This document shows, in pieces, positions 6,672-9,717 of a stretch of DNA of 9,717 nucleotides (position 1 is its first letter; the number at the start of each line of letters is the position of its first letter). The stretch is from an uncultured Collinsella sp. GTDB taxonomy: Bacteria > Actinomycetota > Coriobacteriia > Coriobacteriales > Coriobacteriaceae. The DNA lies in NCBI GenBank assembly GCA_900543945.1, contig UQTN01000083.1, positions 1 through 9,717 of the forward strand, given 5' to 3'. Both the position numbers and the translations under genes were made by a program. Under the pieces are notes generated by a model, which worked only from the letters and a program-made list of their open reading frames with translations, was not told the DNA's origin and searched no databases.

Positions 6672-8138
6672 TTGTCACAGTTCACCGATATCAGCCGCAT
6701 TAACGTGTGCGGCGGCGACGGCGGAGCCGGATGCATGTCGTTTAGGCGCGAGGCATTTGTCCCCAAGGGCGGCCCCGATGGCGGCGACGGCGGTCGTGGC
6801 GGCAATGTCGTCATCCAGGCCGATGCTCAGCTGTCTTCGTTGATCGATTACCGCTTTAAGCATCACTTCCGCGCCGAGCGCGGCACGCACGGGCAGGGTG
6901 CCCGTCGTAACGGTAAGAGCGGCGAGGACCTAATTTTGAAGGTTCCTATGGGCACCGTGGTGCGCGAGCTCGACTCCGAGACGCAGACCCCGATGTTCGA
7001 GATTGCCGACCTGGTGCATGATGGCGAGCGCGTTGTCGTGGCGCCCGGCGGTGCCGGTGGCCTGGGCAACACGCACTTTGTGACGTCGGTGCGCCGCGCG
7101 CCCGCGTTCGCTCAGCTGGGCGAACCGGCCGAGGAGCACTGGATTGAGCTTGAGATGAAGCTTATGGCCGATGCCGCACTCGTGGGCTTCCCCTCAGTGG
7201 GCAAGTCCTCGCTTATCGCGCGCATGAGTGCCGCCCGTCCCAAGATCGCCGACTATCCGTTTACAACGCTCGTGCCGAACCTCGGCATGGTGCGTGCCGG
7301 TGAGCATTCTTACGTCGTTGCCGACGTTCCTGGTTTGATCGAGGGCGCGAGCGAGGGCAAGGGCCTGGGCCACCAGTTCCTGCGTCACATCGAGCGTACG
7401 GCCCTGATCATGCACGTCGTCGACATGACGGGCGGTTTTGAGGATCGCGACCCGGTTGAGGATTACCGCATCATCAACCGTGAGCTCGAGCAGTATGGAG
7501 CAGAGCTTTCGGAACGTCCGCAGATCGTCGTCGCCAACAAGTGCGATGCGCCGGGCACGGCCGACAAGATTGCCGACCTCAAGCGCGCCGCGCTCGACGA
7601 TGGACATATGTTCTTTGCCGTGTCCGCCGTGACGGGCGCCGGCCTCAACACGCTGATGCTTGCCGTGGGCGAGCAGGTGGCTAAGCTGCGCGCCGAGCTG
7701 TCGGTCTCCGATGAGCCGGTCGATCTGCGCGACGAGGAGTGGGAGCGCCGCCGTCTGCAGCGCGAGAAGCGTTTCCGCATTGTCCAGGAGGAGCCCGGTG
7801 CCTTCCGTGTGGTCGGTCGTGCCATCGAGCGCATGGTCATCCAGACCGACTGGGAAAACGAGGAAGCCGTCATCTACCTGCAGCATAAGTTTGCGCGCAT
7901 GGGTGTCGACGATGCGCTCGAGAAGGCCGGCTGCCGTGCGGGCGACGAGGTCCGCATTTGCCAGCGTGCCTTTGACTTTGAGGGCGCTGAGGACTTCTCG
8001 GAGTACGAGGAGCTCGAGGACGCTGGTGAGGACGTTGCCGTTGAGGCCATTGACGTGGCCGATGCTGCGGATGAGGGCGTCGAGGCTATCGATGCGGCTG
8101 ATGCCGCGGACGATGCCGAGACCTCGGAGGGCGAGTAA
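6672..8138 (+). CDS. obgE: GTPase Obg (ribosome-assembly and stress GTPase)
   Basis: Obg is an essential GTPase that binds the 50S precursor and responds to guanine-nucleotide state. The 488-residue product has three domains in order. The glycine-rich Obg fold spans residues 1 to about 160 (FRREAFVPKGGPDGGDGGRGGNV). The G domain has G1 G172-FPSV-GKS179, the family switch I stretch DYPFTTLVPNLG, G3 D218-V-P-G221, G4 N289-K-C-D292 and G5 S318-A-V. The OCT domain lies at about 366-437 (EPGAFRVVGRAIERMVIQTDW). An Asp/Glu/Ala-rich tail of about 50 residues follows and contains a 13-residue tandem repeat. The TTG start is set by AGGAGG at 6658 and matches the family N-terminus. A terminator separates it from rpmA, and nadD follows after 3 bp. 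No own promoter was recognised. Confidence 0.97.
   Translation: MSQFTDISRINVCGGDGGAGCMSFRREAFVPKGGPDGGDGGRGGNVVIQADAQLSSLIDYRFKHHFRAERGTHGQGARRNGKSGEDLILKVPMGTVVRELDSETQTPMFEIADLVHDGERVVVAPGGAGGLGNTHFVTSVRRAPAFAQLGEPAEEHWIELEMKLMADAALVGFPSVGKSSLIARMSAARPKIADYPFTTLVPNLGMVRAGEHSYVVADVPGLIEGASEGKGLGHQFLRHIERTALIMHVVDMTGGFEDRDPVEDYRIINRELEQYGAELSERPQIVVANKCDAPGTADKIADLKRAALDDGHMFFAVSAVTGAGLNTLMLAVGEQVAKLRAELSVSDEPVDLRDEEWERRRLQREKRFRIVQEEPGAFRVVGRAIERMVIQTDWENEEAVIYLQHKFARMGVDDALEKAGCRAGDEVRICQRAFDFEGAEDFSEYEELEDAGEDVAVEAIDVADAADEGVEAIDAADAADDAETSEGE
8040..8117 (+). repeat. Imperfect 39-bp tandem repeat in the obgE tail
   Basis: Two adjacent units, 8040-8078 and 8079-8117, encode VEAIDVADAADEG and VEAIDAADAADDA, identical at 10 of 13 residues. 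The DNA units match at 29 of 39 bases, and 7 of the 10 differences are synonymous. This suggests an old in-frame duplication kept for its acidic, Ala-rich composition, or convergent low complexity. Confidence 0.8.
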
Positions 8139-8141
8139 GCC

Positions 8142-8819
8142 ATGTCGCTGCGCGGTGGAATCGGTTTGCCCGAGCTGCCCATAAAAGAGGGCAAAGAGTT
8201 TCGGCTTGGCATTATGGGCGGCACATTCGACCCGATTCATTACGGGCACCTGGTGACTGCCGAGCAGGCGCGCGAGTCGCTCGACTTGGACGCTGTGCTC
8301 TTTATGCCGGCGGGCTCTCCCGCCTTTAAGCTTGACAAGCCGGTTACGCCTGCCGAGGACCGTTATGCCATGACGGTCCTCGCCACCGCCGCGAACCCGG
8401 CCTTTTTGGCGAGCCGGTTCGAGATTGACCGTCCGGGTGTAACCTATACGGCCGATACGCTTCATGCCCTTCGCGATTTTTCCCCGCCGCAGGTAAAGCT
8501 CTACTTTATTACGGGCGCCGATGCGATTATCGATATTGTGACCTGGCATGATGCCGAACGAATCGCTGAGCTTGCTACCTTTATTGCGGCGACGCGACCG
8601 GGCTTTGATATCGATACGGCGCGTGCCCGAATCAAAGAGTCGGGGCTGCCGTTCGACGTGCGCTATATTCAGATTCCGGCGCTGGCGATCAGCTCGACGA
8701 ACATTCGTAAGCGAGTTGCCCGCGGCATGAGCGTGCGCTATCTTACGAGCGAGTCCGTGCTCGGCTACATTCGCAAGCGCAGGCTATATGCCGATTTGGG
8801 CCAAGAAGATTTTGAGTGA
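8142..8819 (+). CDS. nadD: Nicotinate-nucleotide adenylyltransferase
   Basis: NadD joins nicotinate mononucleotide and ATP to give deamido-NAD and pyrophosphate, a step of cytoplasmic NAD synthesis. The 225-residue protein has the nucleotidyltransferase signature GGTFDPIHYGH at residues 26-36, with the (H/T)xGH element at its end, and the C-terminal I183-S-S-T-N-I-R189 motif that contacts ATP. The family's TADTL and ITGADA stretches are also present. Before the first strand (RLGIMGG) there is a leader of about 20 residues (MSLRGGIGLPELPIKEGKEF) that most family members lack. The ATG at 8142 is backed by GGAGGG at 8126-8131, within the end of obgE, and the next in-frame ATG (8214) would cut into the catalytic motif. 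The gene starts 3 bp after obgE, and yqeK begins on its stop codon. Confidence 0.95.
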   Translation: MSLRGGIGLPELPIKEGKEFRLGIMGGTFDPIHYGHLVTAEQARESLDLDAVLFMPAGSPAFKLDKPVTPAEDRYAMTVLATAANPAFLASRFEIDRPGVTYTADTLHALRDFSPPQVKLYFITGADAIIDIVTWHDAERIAELATFIAATRPGFDIDTARARIKESGLPFDVRYIQIPALAISSTNIRKRVARGMSVRYLTSESVLGYIRKRRLYADLGQEDFE

Positions 8820-9439
8820 TGGGGGCTACGTTGTCGGTAGAGGATCAGTTTGAGGGCGATGAGCGCGCGCTGCTCAAGCGCATTCAAGAGCTGCTCGATG
8901 TTCGCATGAAAGATAAGCGCAAGCGCTATGTGCATTCGCTGGGTGTTGCCGAGACCGCACTTCATCTGGCCGAGGTCTACGGCGTTGACCGCTTTGATGC
9001 GGCTGCCGCCGGCTTAATTCACGACTGGGACAAGGTTCTTTCCGATGACGAGCTCGTGGCCCGCGCGCTTCACTATGGCATCAAGGTTGCCGGCTCTCCT
9101 TCCGCCGCGACGCCGCTGCTGCATGGCCCGGTTGCCGCCTATGAGCTTCCGCAGCTTTTTCCCGAGCTGTCGCCGGCTGTTTTCCAGGCTGTCGACCGTC
9201 ACACCGTGGGTGCCTGCGACATGACGCCGCTCGATATGGTGGTCTTTGTGGCAGATGCCATCGAGCCCAACCGTCACGGCGACTATGCCCATGCGCTGCG
9301 CAAGATGGTGGGGAAGTTCTCGCTCGATGAGTTGTTCTTCTCCTGTTTTGCGCAGGGTCTGGTCTATGTGATCCAGTCCGGGCGCTATCTTTATCCCACG
9401 GCTATTACGATTTACAACCATTACGCCCAGCTGCGCTAG
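8819..9439 (+). CDS. yqeK: YqeK-type HD-domain Ap4A hydrolase
   Basis: YqeK proteins are metal-dependent HD hydrolases that split diadenosine tetraphosphate symmetrically to two ADP. The 206-residue product carries the expected metal ligands: H39 (VHSLGVAETA), H68-D69 (GLIHDWDK), H102 (LLHGPVAAYE), H128 (DRHTVG) and D146 (VADAIEPNR). The family motif after the third histidine (HTVGACDMTPLDMVVFVADAIEP) is well kept. The start is taken as the ATG at 8819, which overlaps the nadD stop as TGATG; an in-frame GTG at 8816 would add only one residue and cannot be excluded. Fusions and neighbourhood of NadD and YqeK are common in Gram-positives, so coupling of NAD and Ap4A metabolism is plausible, though inferred. 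rsfS follows after 28 bp. Confidence 0.92.
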   Translation: MGATLSVEDQFEGDERALLKRIQELLDVRMKDKRKRYVHSLGVAETALHLAEVYGVDRFDAAAAGLIHDWDKVLSDDELVARALHYGIKVAGSPSAATPLLHGPVAAYELPQLFPELSPAVFQAVDRHTVGACDMTPLDMVVFVADAIEPNRHGDYAHALRKMVGKFSLDELFFSCFAQGLVYVIQSGRYLYPTAITIYNHYAQLR

Positions 9440-9467
9440 CTCGGGTGTGTCTAGAAAGAGGTATTCC

Positions 9468-9717
9468 ATGGCCGACGAGACCATGACTGACGAGCAGATT
9501 CTTGAAGGTGTGGAGCACAAGAGTTTCGTTGCCACGTCCGACCGCACCGCCGCCTCGCTGTCCGCGAGCGGTGTCGCCGCCGAGGATGTCGCCCGCGCCG
9601 CCGCGCAGGCCGCCTACGACAAGAAGGGCGAGGACGTGCAGGTGCTCGACCTGACCGAGCTTTCCGACGTGTGCGACTACTTTGTGCTTGCCACCGGTAC
9701 CAACAACCGCCAGGTCG
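9468..9717 (+). CDS. rsfS: Ribosome silencing factor RsfS (3' end outside window)
   Basis: RsfS binds ribosomal protein L14 and blocks subunit joining when nutrients are scarce. Only the first 83 codons are in the window. Residues 41-83 (VARAAAQAAYDKKGEDVQVLDL through ELSDVCDYFVLATGTNNRQV) match the N-terminal half of the RsfS domain, including the D-K-K-x-E-D and D-Y-F-V-x-A-T-G-T-x-N-R-Q signatures. About 40 residues, partly acidic (MADETMTDEQILEGVE...), precede the domain, whereas typical members begin only a few residues before it. The ATG at 9468 has a nearby purine-rich site (AGAGGT, 9457-9462). A second ATG at 9483 would shorten the extension by five residues only. It ends the obgE-nadD-yqeK-rsfS series, whose members mostly concern ribosome maturation and nucleotide balance. 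Confidence 0.93.
   Translation, partial: MADETMTDEQILEGVEHKSFVATSDRTAASLSASGVAAEDVARAAAQAAYDKKGEDVQVLDLTELSDVCDYFVLATGTNNRQV

Noticed and set aside
7194..8549. Minus-strand open frame of 451 codons opposite obgE and nadD
   Set aside because: It spans two well-supported + strand genes, shows no recognisable motifs and is a codon-bias shadow.
1..9717. Mobile element, CRISPR, prophage or defence system
   Set aside because: No transposase, integrase, direct-repeat array, tRNA attachment site or compositional break was seen; every gene is a conserved chromosomal type in good operon order.

Overview
The window is a GC-rich (about 60% by eye), densely packed stretch of bacterial chromosome with every supported gene on the + strand. 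The proteins and gene order (end of an mre/mrd cell-shape cluster, then the radical SAM pair, rplU-rpmA-obgE, then nadD-yqeK-rsfS) fit a Gram-positive of the Actinomycetota. The codon usage and protein character look most like class Coriobacteriia, perhaps Collinsella; this taxonomic placement is inference from reading, not from a search. There are no mobile elements, rRNA or tRNA genes, CRISPR arrays or phage genes. It is a core housekeeping region.

Region 1 (2-5854) reads as one transcription unit with gaps of -4 to 18 bp. It holds the C-terminal part of penicillin-binding protein 2 (mrdA), the SEDS glycosyltransferase RodA, and an uncharacterised protein with a DUF697-like hydrophobic half. 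These are followed by a B12-binding-type radical SAM protein (TIGR03960-like) and its partner (DUF2344/TIGR03936-like), which overlap by 4 bp. PBP2 and RodA together polymerise and crosslink lateral-wall peptidoglycan.

Region 2 (5851-6655) is a compact ribosomal-protein unit. A near-consensus extended -10 promoter has its -35 box on the stop codon of the preceding gene. It drives rplU (L21) and rpmA (L27), and the unit ends in a strong rho-independent terminator. The terminator's U-tract ends only 2 bp before the Shine-Dalgarno of obgE.

Region 3 (6672 to the window end) carries obgE (ribosome-assembly GTPase), nadD (NAD synthesis), yqeK (Ap4A hydrolase) and the start of rsfS (ribosome silencing factor), closely packed. 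No promoter was recognised for it, so it is probably served by read-through of the terminator or by a promoter not visible by eye. Its products link ribosome maturation, ribosome silencing and nucleotide homeostasis.

I found no clearly new system. The points most worth a second look are the terminator between rpmA and obgE, the rplU promoter with an adjacent inverted repeat, the uncharacterised protein in the cell-shape operon, the radical SAM pair beside rplU without an RNase G gene, and several lineage-type extensions (acidic tails on L21 and Obg, N-terminal extensions on RsfS and NadD).
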